Source: an uncultured Clostridia bacterium (GTDB lineage: Bacteria > Bacillota > Clostridia > Oscillospirales > SIG627). From it: 48,168 nt of DNA. The position numbers and the translations under genes were made by a program. The notes beneath the pieces were generated by a model. The model ran no database searches, was not told the origin of the DNA, and was given only the letters and a program-made list of their open reading frames with translations. Positions 15,969 through 24,773 of this stretch are shown piece by piece; position 1 is the stretch's first letter, and each line of letters starts with the position of its first letter. The stretch spans positions 1-48,168 of the forward strand of contig CANQBV010000011.1 in assembly GCA_947589595.1 (NCBI GenBank). Direction: 5' to 3'.

Positions 15969-17351
15969 TTATCGTTTTCTCAAAGCCGGCAGACCTGCTG
16001 CGGCCACGCTTTGGCCGACCCGGCGGCTTTTTTCGTCCGGCAGGCAAATATCAATCTCAAGCTGCGGATAGTTTTCCCGCAGGATCCGCCTGGCTTCGGA
16101 AAACAACGCCTCGCCGCCCTTGCCGCTTGTGACTCTGCCGAGCAGGAGCAGATGGCGGATATCGTAGATCTCAGCGTACAGGGGCAGCGTATGCGCTAAA
16201 TACGCGCCGATCGAGCGATAAACGGCAAGCGCATTGTCCTTGCCGTCGTCCGCTTCCTTTTGCACCACCTTTAATTTTTCCGCCGGAGAGAGGGTAGGAT
16301 CCAGCGCGATTCCCGCGACGGGCGCTAATTTTATTACCGCGTCCTGCGAGAAATACTTTACGCCGCAGCCGATATCGCCGCTCCATTCATCCTCCATTGC
16401 GTCCGGGTTTGCGTCGACCGGAGCAAACGCCAATTCGTTCAGCCAGCCGGTAATATTGCCTTGCGCGTCGACATAACCGGCAGCCTCGCTGGTGCCCATG
16501 GCAATGCCGAGCACGGCGTTGTCATTCAGCTCCATCGCACCGGCGAGCGCGGTCACGTCGCCGTCGTTGGCAACGAGCACCGGCACATCGCCGATCTCTT
16601 TGGCGGCGCGGATATAGATATCTTTGACCTTCGCTTCAAAATCCTCCGGGGAAACCTTCAAAAAGAGGGAAGCCAGCATGGTGCGGTTGTCCACATAAAT
16701 CCCCGCCGAGCTAATGCCGATCGCATCCACCCGCGGCATTTTCGAAGCGGCGGTGCGGAACGCTTCTACAATACCGCTGAAATGGTAGTCGGGGTCGGAA
16801 TGGGTTTTGGGGAACCATACGACCTCTTCGGAATAAACGACCTCGCCGTCGATCACGGCGGAAACCTTACGGTCGCTTCCGCCGGCGTCAAAGCCGATCC
16901 GGCAGCCGTCTGTGTGCCCACCGATCGAAACGGTTTCGTCACACTCCTCCGGCTTTTCGGAATAGGGAATATTTTCTACGGTAAAACGGGATTCATAAAC
17001 GTCGCCCATGGTTTTGAAATCAAAGGCGCGCTTTCCCTCTTTTTCGTAAATTTTTTGCACTTTTTCGTAAATTCTGGTATTTCCGCAAAGAATCACGCGA
17101 AAGCCGCCTTTCGCCCAGAGCAGAAATTTGATTTTGCGTTCTATGTAAAAAAGATCCGCGTCCAGCATTTCATCTGTTCCGTAGATTTTAGTGTCGAATA
17201 CGCAAATTTTTCCGTCGTTGCGCTCAATGGCAACGGCAATTTTTTCTTTCGCCCCTTTTAAATATTCCTGTTCCCACAGGTACAGGGGCAGAAAGCCCGG
17301 ATCCAATTCGGGCTTGTTTTGATAAGCGACTTCAATTCCCAAAAATTTCAT
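15969..17351 (-). CDS. ROK-family sugar kinase-like protein with N-terminal extension
   Basis: 460 residues from the ATG at 17351, two bases after the nagA stop; the TTG at 17360 has no spaced ribosome site. Residues from about 150 form a ROK/actin-like kinase: GFDAGGSDRKVSAVIDGEVV binds phosphate, and VANDGDVTALAG carries the catalytic aspartate. The HxGH...CxCGxxGC zinc motif of glucokinase/NagC-type ROK proteins is not visible. The first 145 residues resemble no domain I recognise. The position after nagA points to phosphorylation of N-acetylglucosamine or a related amino sugar; this is inference. Confidence 0.8.
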   Translation of the reverse strand: MKFLGIEVAYQNKPELDPGFLPLYLWEQEYLKGAKEKIAVAIERNDGKICVFDTKIYGTDEMLDADLFYIERKIKFLLWAKGGFRVILCGNTRIYEKVQKIYEKEGKRAFDFKTMGDVYESRFTVENIPYSEKPEECDETVSIGGHTDGCRIGFDAGGSDRKVSAVIDGEVVYSEEVVWFPKTHSDPDYHFSGIVEAFRTAASKMPRVDAIGISSAGIYVDNRTMLASLFLKVSPEDFEAKVKDIYIRAAKEIGDVPVLVANDGDVTALAGAMELNDNAVLGIAMGTSEAAGYVDAQGNITGWLNELAFAPVDANPDAMEDEWSGDIGCGVKYFSQDAVIKLAPVAGIALDPTLSPAEKLKVVQKEADDGKDNALAVYRSIGAYLAHTLPLYAEIYDIRHLLLLGRVTSGKGGEALFSEARRILRENYPQLEIDICLPDEKSRRVGQSVAAAGLPALRKR

Positions 17352-17353
17352 AT

Positions 17354-18433
17354 TCAGCAAAACCTTTCTCCGGCAATATAAACCTGGTCAATTTCCATAT
17401 TTTCGCCGATCAGCAAAAGATCGGCGTCGTACCCGACTTCGATTTTCCCTTTCGGGATTTTTAAAAGCTCCGCCGGCGTTTGCGTGGCCATTTGCACCGC
17501 CGTGTCAAAGGGAATGCCCATTTCCACCGCGCAGCACACGCAGTGCCAAAGCGTGCTGCCGCTGCCGCCGAGCGTGTCGGAATCCTTTAAATACACGGCG
17601 CCGTCCCGCACGACCACTGGGATCCCGCCGGATTCGGAAACCGTGCCCTCCGGCAGTCCGGCGGGGCGGATGGCGTCGCTGATGAGCGTTAAGCGATCCG
17701 GCCCGAAAAGCTTCAGCGCCGCCAGGATGGAAGCGCGGTGAATATGAATGCCGTCGCAAATGATCTGCGCGTAAATGTGCTTTTCGCTCGCCGCGCCGAT
17801 GGGGCCGGGCTTTCTGTGGTGCAGGGGCTGCATGGCGTTGAAGGTGTGCGTTAAGCAGTTGGCGCCGTGCCGGATGGCCTCGATCGCCGTGTCGTAGTCC
17901 GTGTCGGTATGACCAAGCGATGCAATCACGCCATCTTTTGTGATTCGTTCAATAAATTCCATGCTGCCGGGCTGCTCCGGCGCTACCGTGATCATTTTTA
18001 CATTGTGCACGCGGGAAAATTCGTCATAATCCGGCGCTTTGATATAATCCTCGTTCTGCGCGCCTTTGTACTTCGGGGAAATGTAGGGGCCTTCCAGGTG
18101 AAAGCCCAGAATCTGCGTACCGGGAAAATCGGTTTTTTGTTGGGATACCTGCACTAAGGTGTCAATATCCATCGTCATTGTGGTAGGCAGCCAGGAGGTG
18201 GTGCCCTTGGAAGCTAAGAAAGCGCACATCGGTTCGAAATTTCCGTCCAGCGCATCCATGCCGATGCAGCCGTGCGCGTGGACGTCGATCATTCCGGGGA
18301 CAACCTTTCTTCCTTCGGCGTCGATTCCCGGAACACCCTTTTCCCGGTTGATCTCACGAATCTTACCATCCTCCAAAACAAGGTTGCAAACGTCGCCTTT
18401 TAGATCAACGTTTTTAATAACGGTTTTCTTCAT
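17354..18433 (-). CDS. nagA: N-acetylglucosamine-6-phosphate deacetylase
   Basis: 359 residues, amidohydrolase fold. Removes acetate from GlcNAc-6-phosphate in amino-sugar catabolism and peptidoglycan recycling. Visible motifs: VIDVHAHGCIG-like metal site (MIDVHAHG), HLEGPYISPKYKGAQ, ASLGHTDTDYD, LTHTFNAMQPLHHR and the catalytic aspartate in LISDAIRPAGLPEG. Operon with the ROK kinase gene; no nagB deaminase gene lies nearby. It is divergent from an AraC regulator that may control it. Confidence 0.96.
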   Translation of the reverse strand: MKKTVIKNVDLKGDVCNLVLEDGKIREINREKGVPGIDAEGRKVVPGMIDVHAHGCIGMDALDGNFEPMCAFLASKGTTSWLPTTMTMDIDTLVQVSQQKTDFPGTQILGFHLEGPYISPKYKGAQNEDYIKAPDYDEFSRVHNVKMITVAPEQPGSMEFIERITKDGVIASLGHTDTDYDTAIEAIRHGANCLTHTFNAMQPLHHRKPGPIGAASEKHIYAQIICDGIHIHRASILAALKLFGPDRLTLISDAIRPAGLPEGTVSESGGIPVVVRDGAVYLKDSDTLGGSGSTLWHCVCCAVEMGIPFDTAVQMATQTPAELLKIPKGKIEVGYDADLLLIGENMEIDQVYIAGERFC

Positions 18434-18462
18434 GCATACTCTCCGAATCTTTTTTTATTTAC

Positions 18463-18471
18463 ATTTTAGCA
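18463..18471 (-). promoter_or_regulatory. Extended -10 promoter of nagA
   Basis: Minus-strand TGC-TAAAAT (18463-18471) with a poor -35, consistent with activation by the divergent AraC protein. Confidence 0.5.
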
Positions 18472-18546
18472 TATTCCTTTGGAAAAGAAAAGCGACTTTT
18501 GCACGGAAAGCAATGAAAAAATTTGCACATTTTCGTAAAAAATATC

Positions 18547-18575
18547 TTGCATTTTTTAAGAGATTCGTTTATGAT
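18547..18575 (+). promoter_or_regulatory. Promoter of the AraC-type gene
   Basis: TTGCAT (18547-18552), 17-bp spacer, TATGAT (18570-18575). Transcription would start near 18582, which rules out the in-frame ATG at 18571. Confidence 0.7.
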
Positions 18576-18600
18576 AAAAGCGGAAGGGGAGCGAAGAAAA

Positions 18601-19506
18601 ATGGATTACAAAAAAACGGAACTAAAGCAGGATCTGATCGTGAAAGACGTGATCTCCATTCACTATTTCGAATACGCGGTCGATTTTGCTTTTTCCGGAG
18701 AGCTGCACGATTTTTGGGAATTTGTTTATGCCGATAAAAATGAACTGGTCGTGACGGCGGACGCCAAGGAAATTTTGCTGCCGCAGGGAAGCCTGTATCT
18801 TCACAAGCCCATGGAGTTTCACAATGTGCGCGGCAACGGCGTGAATGCGCCGAATTCCGTGATCGTTGCGTTTTCTTCCGAGTGCGAAGCGCTTTTTGAA
18901 ATCGCCGGCAAAATCATTCCCTGTCATGAAAATGAAGTTTCGCTCCTGGCGGGAATCATAGAAGAAGGAAAAAAGGCCTTTTCCTCGCCGCTCGGAGATC
19001 CCTATACCGAGGAACTGATCCGCCGGAAATCCAGTCCGTTCGGCTGTGAACAACTGATTTCGCTGCGGTTGGAGCAGCTTTGTATTTTACTGATCCGTAA
19101 AATGCGTGAAATGGGGCAGGCCGTCGAGGCGCCCGCGCCCAATCCCAAGCGAAGGAAAGACGAAATGCGCCTGCGCGAGATCTGTAATTTTCTGCAGCAG
19201 CACGTGGAAAGCAATATCAGCTCCGAGGATATTCAAAAAGAATTTTTTATCAGCGAATCCTCTCTGCAAAAGCTCTTTCAGCATAAGGTCGGCTGCGGCG
19301 CCATGCAGTATTTTCAGCGTATGAAAGTCGACCGGGCAAAGGAACTGATCCGCGAAAAGAAGCTGAATTTTTCTGAAATTTCTGAAAAACTGGGCTTTTC
19401 CTCAATCCATTACTTTTCCCGCCGCTTCAAATCCATCACCGGCATGACCCCGTCGGAATACGCTTCCTCGGTCACCTCCATTTCTCTTTCGGCAAAGGGA
19501 GAATAA
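18601..19506 (+). CDS. AraC-family transcriptional regulator
   Basis: 301 residues. The N-terminal half is a cupin-like ligand domain (FWEFVYADKNELVV, LPQGSLYLHKPMEFH). The C-terminal 100 residues carry two helix-turn-helix motifs (SSEDIQKEFFISESSLQKLFQHKVG and NFSEISEKLGFSSIHYFSRRFKSITGMTPSEY, the latter being the AraC signature). The ATG at 18601 follows GGGGAG and lies after the promoter. Divergent from nagA-ROK across 167 bases, so probably a sugar-responsive regulator of that operon. Confidence 0.92.
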   Translation: MDYKKTELKQDLIVKDVISIHYFEYAVDFAFSGELHDFWEFVYADKNELVVTADAKEILLPQGSLYLHKPMEFHNVRGNGVNAPNSVIVAFSSECEALFEIAGKIIPCHENEVSLLAGIIEEGKKAFSSPLGDPYTEELIRRKSSPFGCEQLISLRLEQLCILLIRKMREMGQAVEAPAPNPKRRKDEMRLREICNFLQQHVESNISSEDIQKEFFISESSLQKLFQHKVGCGAMQYFQRMKVDRAKELIREKKLNFSEISEKLGFSSIHYFSRRFKSITGMTPSEYASSVTSISLSAKGE

Positions 19507-19533
19507 AGAAAAAAAGAAGCAGGTTTCACAAAA

Positions 19534-19563
19534 AAAGCGCACCCCTTTTGGGGTGCGCTTTGA
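19534..19563 (+). terminator. Terminator after the AraC-type gene
   Basis: 12-bp perfect stem (19534-19545 / 19550-19561), loop TTTT, with A and T flanks on both sides; it can serve both convergent genes. Confidence 0.85.
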
Positions 19564-19652
19564 TTTGCGGATGAAGCGCCGAAACGCGTTCGATGCGCCG
19601 GCCGTGGGTCGTACTTTCTAAAGCATGGTTGCGGCTTCGGGAAGCTCCGACA

Positions 19653-20684
19653 TTAAAATTCGGTGCCCAGAATTTTGCGGATCTCCGAGGCGACGCGGAG
19701 CCCGTAGAGGGTATGGCCGAGGTCGTTGGGATGGAGATACCCGTCTTTGTAAAACTCGGGCAGGTGCGGCACAAAGGACTTCGCGTCGATCACGTGGAAG
19801 TTTTCATATTTGGCCGCTTCTTTGGTGATCTCGTCGCGCACGAATTGCAGACTCGGAACCGGACGGCCTTCCTTGAAACCGCCGTCGCGCATGCGATAGG
19901 TGGGCAGAAGAATGAACACCGGCACGTTGGCATATCTTTCGTGCAGCGTTTCCAGATAGGTCGTCATATTGTTGAAGAAGAATTCCACGTCCTTGCGGCT
20001 CAGGTCGTTCGTGCCGTAGGCGGAAACGACGAAATCACCGTCCGGGTAGGGGACGTCTTTGATTTTGTTGGCCTTAAAGCATTCGCCCCCGATACCGAAA
20101 TTGAAAAGCTCGGCGTCGAATTCGCGCGCTACGATATTGATATACGAAAGGTAGGGGTAGCTCACTGAGCAGTCCTCGGTGATCGAATCGCCGAAAGCGA
20201 TGATCCTGTGGCGGTTTACAACGGGTTTGACGTAGCTTTCCCCGTGCAGCTCCACGTCTTTAAGCTGAATATTGTAAAGCGACGGCAGATACACGACGAT
20301 TTTTTTCTCGCCGGGCTCAAAATTGAATTCCATGGGGATATCCGGCATCAGAGAATCGGCCGGGTCTTCGGGGTTCGGCGATTTTACAAAGCCGCCGTGG
20401 CGCACCAGCGCTCCGTTGACTTCCACGTCAAAACAAAAGCGGATCTCGCTGACCGAAGCGCTTTTGAGATTGTTGATCGAAGTGAAAGTCAGCTTGGTAG
20501 CGTCCGTATTGAACTCCAGGCGAATACCGGTAATATTGCGCGTGCGCTTTAACCCTACGCCGGTTTCCGGATACACCGTTTTTTGTTCCTCGGTAAAACG
20601 GTGGAATGCGATCGCGCCGTTTTCCTCTGCGACCTCCATGCACCCCTTCACGTAGGGGCGGAGCGTTTCTGCATTGAATTTCAT
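19653..20684 (-). CDS. SGNH/GDSL-type hydrolase with N-terminal beta domain
   Basis: 343 residues, no signal peptide. Residues 1-155 form a beta-rich domain; the rest is an SGNH hydrolase: AFGDSIT with nucleophile S167, the block II glycine in FGIGGECF, block III asparagine in AYGTNDLS, and the block V Asp-His in DGYLHPNDLGH. Such two-domain proteins deacetylate or de-esterify carbohydrates (acetylxylan or sialate esterase type); the substrate is unknown. Neighbouring amino-sugar genes make a sugar ester plausible. TTGACT promoter at 20744-20772. Confidence 0.9.
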   Translation of the reverse strand: MKFNAETLRPYVKGCMEVAEENGAIAFHRFTEEQKTVYPETGVGLKRTRNITGIRLEFNTDATKLTFTSINNLKSASVSEIRFCFDVEVNGALVRHGGFVKSPNPEDPADSLMPDIPMEFNFEPGEKKIVVYLPSLYNIQLKDVELHGESYVKPVVNRHRIIAFGDSITEDCSVSYPYLSYINIVAREFDAELFNFGIGGECFKANKIKDVPYPDGDFVVSAYGTNDLSRKDVEFFFNNMTTYLETLHERYANVPVFILLPTYRMRDGGFKEGRPVPSLQFVRDEITKEAAKYENFHVIDAKSFVPHLPEFYKDGYLHPNDLGHTLYGLRVASEIRKILGTEF

Positions 20685-20743
20685 AGCACTTTTTCCTTTC
20701 TATTGCGGGAAACCCTTGATTTTCCGCGTTTTTTTTCGCACTC

Positions 20744-20772
20744 ATTATTACACAAAGAACATGAAAAGTCAA
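20744..20772 (-). promoter_or_regulatory. Promoter of the SGNH hydrolase gene
   Basis: Minus-strand TTGACT (20767-20772), 17-bp spacer, AATAAT (20744-20749). Confidence 0.65.
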
Positions 20773-20850
20773 CCTTTTTTTCACAATTTTTTTTCGTTTT
20801 TTTTACAATTATTTTCCGTTTTTTAACCCCCGGGAAAAATCGCCGGAAGC

Positions 20851-22677
20851 CTATTCGCCGCGCTCGTTTTTGCCCGGATCCTCATAGAGGAAATCGGGCG
20901 TTTTTTCTTCCAGATCTTCAAACGCCCGATAGGCTCTGTGGCGGGCAAGGGTGAATTGCATCAGCTTCGGGTAGGTCTTGGTGCGGTTTCCCTGGAGATC
21001 CTTTTGATAATAATGACGATAAAGCGTGCGCAGGGAAACGAGCGCCTCCTGCCGGACTTCGGGATCGCTGTCGTTTGTCAGCTCCACCAGATACGGCACG
21101 CCCTCGTCGCCTAAAAATTCAAGGTATTCGACGTCAATGCCCGAAAGCCTTTGACTCCGGTAGGCCTCGTAGTTGTAGCGGGCGACGACGGCGTTCACAT
21201 TGCCAAGCCCCAGAACGGCCAGAATCAGCGCCGCACAGACGACGGCGGTTTGCAGCACGCGCACCTTCGGCAGATACAGGCGCAGCAGCATTGCGCAGAA
21301 TACCACCGCCGCAAACACCATAAACGCACTGGTGGTGATCCGCAGCCCCGTCATGCCGTAGCGGGCAATGTACATGACCATTTTGGAAAGGGCAGTGCCG
21401 ATCAGAACCAGGGTGAAAAGCCCGATAAAGGTTCCGCATATTTTCAAAGAGACGGGCAGCTTTTCTTCCTGCTTTTTCGCCAGCAGGATCATTGCAAAAA
21501 GCATAGCCAGGTTGATGCCGGCAATCATGCTCATTTCAAAAAATCCGCGGCGGGCGTATTCGGCGTAGGAAAAATCAAAGCCCTGCGGCAAAAAGCCGGA
21601 GAACGCACTGAAGAAATAGGCGAGCTGGGAAAACAGATAGAGCAAATAGAAGAGGGAAAGCAGCGCGAGAAATGCAGTCAGCACGATCGTATCCAGCCCT
21701 TTGAAGCTCGAAGGCGCGCTTTCTTTCGGCTCACTTTTTTTCAGCGAAAAGGCAAAGCCCAGCAAAAACGGCGCCAGCAAGAGGGAAAAAATCGTTTGTG
21801 CCGCCAGCGTACCGAGATCGGCAAACAAGCGGGACATCAGCCCTTCAAAGGCAAAGTCCGAACGGATGAGCAGCGGCAGCACGATCATCAGTACCGGCAG
21901 GGCGCACAAAAATCCAATCATGGCTTTGGAGAACGATTTCATCCGGCGGCTCTTGGAAGAAAAGATCGATCTTATACTGAGCGGCATATCGCCAAAGGCT
22001 TTCCCGATAGGGAATAAGGCGTATCGCAAAACACCCAGATCGCCGCCGGGGATTTTTTTGCCGGTGAGCGCGGTAAACCACAGAACCGAGGTACCGATCA
22101 GCAGCGCCATGCTGAAAAAACGTACGGATCCGTTGGAGGTGACGGCAAACACGAATGAAAGAGTGACCGCCAGCGCCCCGCACACGGCGGCAAATAAACC
22201 GGGCGTCGTTTCTTTTTTCTTAAAATAAAGACTGAAAACCAGAAAAAGCAAATCAAACGTGACCGTAAATCCGGCGCGGAAAGCTCCCCAAAGGCCGGTG
22301 ACCACCAGAAAGAAGCTGAGGATCAGCGTGGCCGCCGCCGTGCGGAGATCGGTCTTTCCCAAAGAAAACGGTTCCCGCTTTTTGTTAGGAGCAGGGGAAT
22401 AGAAGCCGGTTGTCGTGCCGCCCTGATAGGGCGAATAGCCATATCGCGGCGGAACCGTGCCGTATGGGGAGGCCGTATTCCGGGGCGGAACCGTACCCTG
22501 CGGCGAAGCGGTACCCTGTGGGGAAACGGTGGTACCCTGCAAAGGAACCGGACTCTGCGGAGAATGAAATGTGCCCTGCGGCGGTGTTTGCATCCCCTGC
22601 ATCGGCCGCGGCGGCACTTGCACTCCCTGCGGGGAAACCGGTGTTCCCTGAGAGGGATTCTGTTTTTGATTATCCAT
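20851..22677 (-). CDS. DUF4153/DUF4173-type polytopic membrane protein with Pro/Gln-rich N-terminus
   Basis: 608 residues. Residues 1-100 are a cytoplasmic, disordered tract with an imperfect repeat (SPQGT, PPQGT, SPQGTVPP). About a dozen membrane helices follow, with a loop SIRSIFSSKSRRMKSFSKAM typical of DUF4153/DUF4173 proteins. The last 120 residues are a soluble tail containing a HEAT-like helix pair (EFLGDEGVPYLVELTNDSDPEVRQEALVSLRTL). Function unknown. It starts three bases after the HTH gene, completing a three-gene operon. Confidence 0.8.
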   Translation of the reverse strand: MDNQKQNPSQGTPVSPQGVQVPPRPMQGMQTPPQGTFHSPQSPVPLQGTTVSPQGTASPQGTVPPRNTASPYGTVPPRYGYSPYQGGTTTGFYSPAPNKKREPFSLGKTDLRTAAATLILSFFLVVTGLWGAFRAGFTVTFDLLFLVFSLYFKKKETTPGLFAAVCGALAVTLSFVFAVTSNGSVRFFSMALLIGTSVLWFTALTGKKIPGGDLGVLRYALFPIGKAFGDMPLSIRSIFSSKSRRMKSFSKAMIGFLCALPVLMIVLPLLIRSDFAFEGLMSRLFADLGTLAAQTIFSLLLAPFLLGFAFSLKKSEPKESAPSSFKGLDTIVLTAFLALLSLFYLLYLFSQLAYFFSAFSGFLPQGFDFSYAEYARRGFFEMSMIAGINLAMLFAMILLAKKQEEKLPVSLKICGTFIGLFTLVLIGTALSKMVMYIARYGMTGLRITTSAFMVFAAVVFCAMLLRLYLPKVRVLQTAVVCAALILAVLGLGNVNAVVARYNYEAYRSQRLSGIDVEYLEFLGDEGVPYLVELTNDSDPEVRQEALVSLRTLYRHYYQKDLQGNRTKTYPKLMQFTLARHRAYRAFEDLEEKTPDFLYEDPGKNERGE

Positions 22678-22680
22678 TGT

Positions 22681-22884
22681 CTACACCTCTTTAAATTCTA
22701 AAATATCGCCGGGTTGGCAGTCTAATTCCCTGCAGATCGCCTCCAGCGTGGAAAAACGGATCGCCCGGGCTTTGCCGGTCTTTAAAATCGAAAGATTCGC
22801 CTGCGTAATGCCGATCCGGGCGGCCAATTCGCCGGAGGACATTTTTCGCTTTGCCAACATTACGTCCAAATTGATCGCAATCAT
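22681..22884 (-). CDS. Small XRE-type HTH regulator (YozG-like)
   Basis: 67 residues. Compact Cro/C1 helix-turn-helix: LAKRKMSSGELAARIGITQANLSILKTGKARAI, then FSTLEAICRELDCQPGDILEF. Short proteins of this kind are regularly encoded beside DUF2975 membrane proteins, as here (14-base gap). The ATG at 22884 follows an AGGT ribosome site; the frame continues upstream into the DUF2975 gene without support. Confidence 0.92.
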   Translation of the reverse strand: MIAINLDVMLAKRKMSSGELAARIGITQANLSILKTGKARAIRFSTLEAICRELDCQPGDILEFKEV

Positions 22885-22898
22885 ATTCTTACCTGCTT

Positions 22899-23363
22899 TT
22901 AAATCGTCAAATCGTTTTCTTCGCGCAGCTCCACTGCCGAGCGCATCACGCTTTTCACCACCAAAAGCAGCGTGCCCACAACCCCCATCGCAAACGCAAC
23001 GATCACGAGCGGAAAATAGCGCGTTGCGGCCGCCGCACATACCGCGAACACCGCATAGCAAGAGCAGGCAATGCCGAAAAGAAGCGCTACGTTTTGCCGG
23101 ACAAACACTTTTTCCTTTATAATATTGACCAGCAGCCGGATCAGCATAAAAAGCGCGGCGGCAGCAAACGGGGAACAGAGATAAAACGTGGGGATCACGG
23201 TGTATGCCGGGTGTTCCTTCAGCAAAAATTCCGGTCCCAACAGGTGGTAGGTTTCATAAAAACGGGCAAAAAGCTTCGGGAATAAAAAAACGCCGATCAC
23301 CAGCACGATGGCCGATAAAATGCAGATCACAAGCGAAAGAATGGCAGAAATTTTTCGATTCAT
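22899..23363 (-). CDS. DUF2975 membrane protein
   Basis: 154 residues, four membrane helices. The segment EKVFVRQNVALLFGIACSCYAVFAV is typical of DUF2975, where the loop before helix 3 reads F...N...L. The ATG at 23363 has a near-perfect GGAGGAAG ribosome site. First gene of an operon with the YozG-like regulator and the DUF4153-type protein, behind a consensus promoter. Function unknown; the pairing suggests a membrane-controlled HTH regulator. Confidence 0.9.
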   Translation of the reverse strand: MNRKISAILSLVICILSAIVLVIGVFLFPKLFARFYETYHLLGPEFLLKEHPAYTVIPTFYLCSPFAAAALFMLIRLLVNIIKEKVFVRQNVALLFGIACSCYAVFAVCAAAATRYFPLVIVAFAMGVVGTLLLVVKSVMRSAVELREENDLTI

Positions 23364-23394
23364 AAAACTTCCTCCTTCCAAAAATTACAAGGTC

Positions 23395-23423
23395 ACTATA
23401 GCACTGAATTTATTGTTTGTCAA
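23395..23423 (-). promoter_or_regulatory. Consensus promoter of the DUF2975-HTH-DUF4153 operon
   Basis: Minus-strand TTGACA (23418-23423), 17-bp spacer, TATAGT (23395-23400). Confidence 0.88.
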
Positions 23424-23460
23424 TAAAAAATTACTAATTTCCGATAATTTTTTAAATAAA

Positions 23461-23492
23461 AAATCCGGCAAGGAATTTTCCTTACCGGATTT
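23461..23492 (-). terminator. Terminator of the natAB-type operon
   Basis: Stem AAATCCGG-AAGGAA against TTCCTT-CCGGATTT with one mismatch, T-run on the minus strand, 37 bases past the permease stop. Confidence 0.85.
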
Positions 23493-23528
23493 TCACTTTC
23501 CGTAAAGGGATCGATTTTGATCAAAGCG

Positions 23529-24773
23529 CTATGCGTTTCGAACCGCCTTGAGGATCGCGCCGATTTTCGGCGTGGTGCCGTAGAGCAAAACGCCCACGCG
23601 ATAAATTTTGGCGGAGAGCACGCCGACGCCGAAAACAGAGCCGATCAGAATGCCGATCGAAAGGGCGATTTCGTGCCACGGCACCGTGCTCATGGCAATG
23701 CGGGTAAACATCGCCATCGGCGAGGTGAACGGAATGAACGAGCACGCCTTCATCAACACGGTGTCCACGCTGCCGGAGGCCATCGAGACCATGACCACAA
23801 TAAAGGAAATGATAAACAGCATCGTGACCGGCATTACCGAGGTATTGATGTCTTCCAGCTTCGAAGCCGTCGAGCCGATCGCACCGAAGAGAAACGCGTA
23901 AAGAAAGAAGCCGAGCACAAAGAAGGTCAGCATAAAGAGCAAGAGGGAAAGCGGCATATCGAAAATGGAGTTGATAATGATATTGTCTCCCCAAAAGTCC
24001 CGGTTGAGCCGGAAGAAAAGGAACGCGGAGCCAAACACCGCCACGAGCTGCAAAAGGCCCGCCAGGCACGAGGCGATCACCTTGCCGAACATCATGCTGA
24101 CCGGCCTCGCGCTGGTAATCAGCACCTCCATGGCGCGGGAGCTTTTTTCGGAGGCAACGTTGGTGGCGACCATCTGGCCGTAGAGCAGAATAACCATGTA
24201 CAGCGCAAAAATCATAATATAGGTGTACCAGTAGTTCTGCGCCTGATTGACGCCCAGGCTTTCCGTTTGACTTTCGATCTGCACCGCCAAAATCTCACCG
24301 GCTTCTTCCATTGTCATGCCGGCCTCTGTCATGGCGTTCATCCGGTAAAGCTGCTGCAGTACCTCGTCGGCAACGGCGGTGTTCATGTCGTAGAGCGAAA
24401 GATTGTTTACGTAATAGGTGTAGGAGGTGTCGCTCGTCAGTACAAAGGCGCATTCCGCCTCGCCGGTAACAACGGCGTTTTGAATTGCGTCAAGGGCATC
24501 CTCGGTGCTTTGCACGTTGTATTCGGGGAACGCGGCGCTGAAAAGCGCGGCCGCGGTTTCCGCTTTTTCCGCGGAATCGGCTTTGAGCAGGATCACGGCG
24601 CCGTCGGCGGGAGTGGTCGGCGCTTCCTCTTCACTCTGAAAAAACGCCCAAACGCGCGGGAAAAACATTACGCCGGCAATGAGCAGCACCAGAAAGACCG
24701 TCACCCCGATAAACACTTTGTTTTTCAGGTAATACTTCAGTTCAAAGTTGAAAATCGTGCCAAACTGCTTCAT
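23529..24773 (-). CDS. ABC-2 type exporter permease (NatB-like)
   Basis: 414 residues. One N-terminal helix (VFIGVTVFLVLLIAGVMFF), a large extracellular domain of about 150 residues, then five helices in the C-terminal half including SEKSSRAMEVLITSARPVSMMFGKV, the coupling-helix region of NatB/ABC-2 permeases. Exporters of this class expel Na+, antimicrobials or lipids; the substrate is not known. Start ATG overlaps the ATPase stop by four bases, so the two are translationally coupled. Confidence 0.93.
   Translation of the reverse strand: MKQFGTIFNFELKYYLKNKVFIGVTVFLVLLIAGVMFFPRVWAFFQSEEEAPTTPADGAVILLKADSAEKAETAAALFSAAFPEYNVQSTEDALDAIQNAVVTGEAECAFVLTSDTSYTYYVNNLSLYDMNTAVADEVLQQLYRMNAMTEAGMTMEEAGEILAVQIESQTESLGVNQAQNYWYTYIMIFALYMVILLYGQMVATNVASEKSSRAMEVLITSARPVSMMFGKVIASCLAGLLQLVAVFGSAFLFFRLNRDFWGDNIIINSIFDMPLSLLLFMLTFFVLGFFLYAFLFGAIGSTASKLEDINTSVMPVTMLFIISFIVVMVSMASGSVDTVLMKACSFIPFTSPMAMFTRIAMSTVPWHEIALSIGILIGSVFGVGVLSAKIYRVGVLLYGTTPKIGAILKAVRNA

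Noticed and set aside
21151-22017. 288-codon plus-strand frame
   Set aside because: Antisense of the DUF4153-type membrane protein; Gln/Lys/Arg-rich shadow composition.
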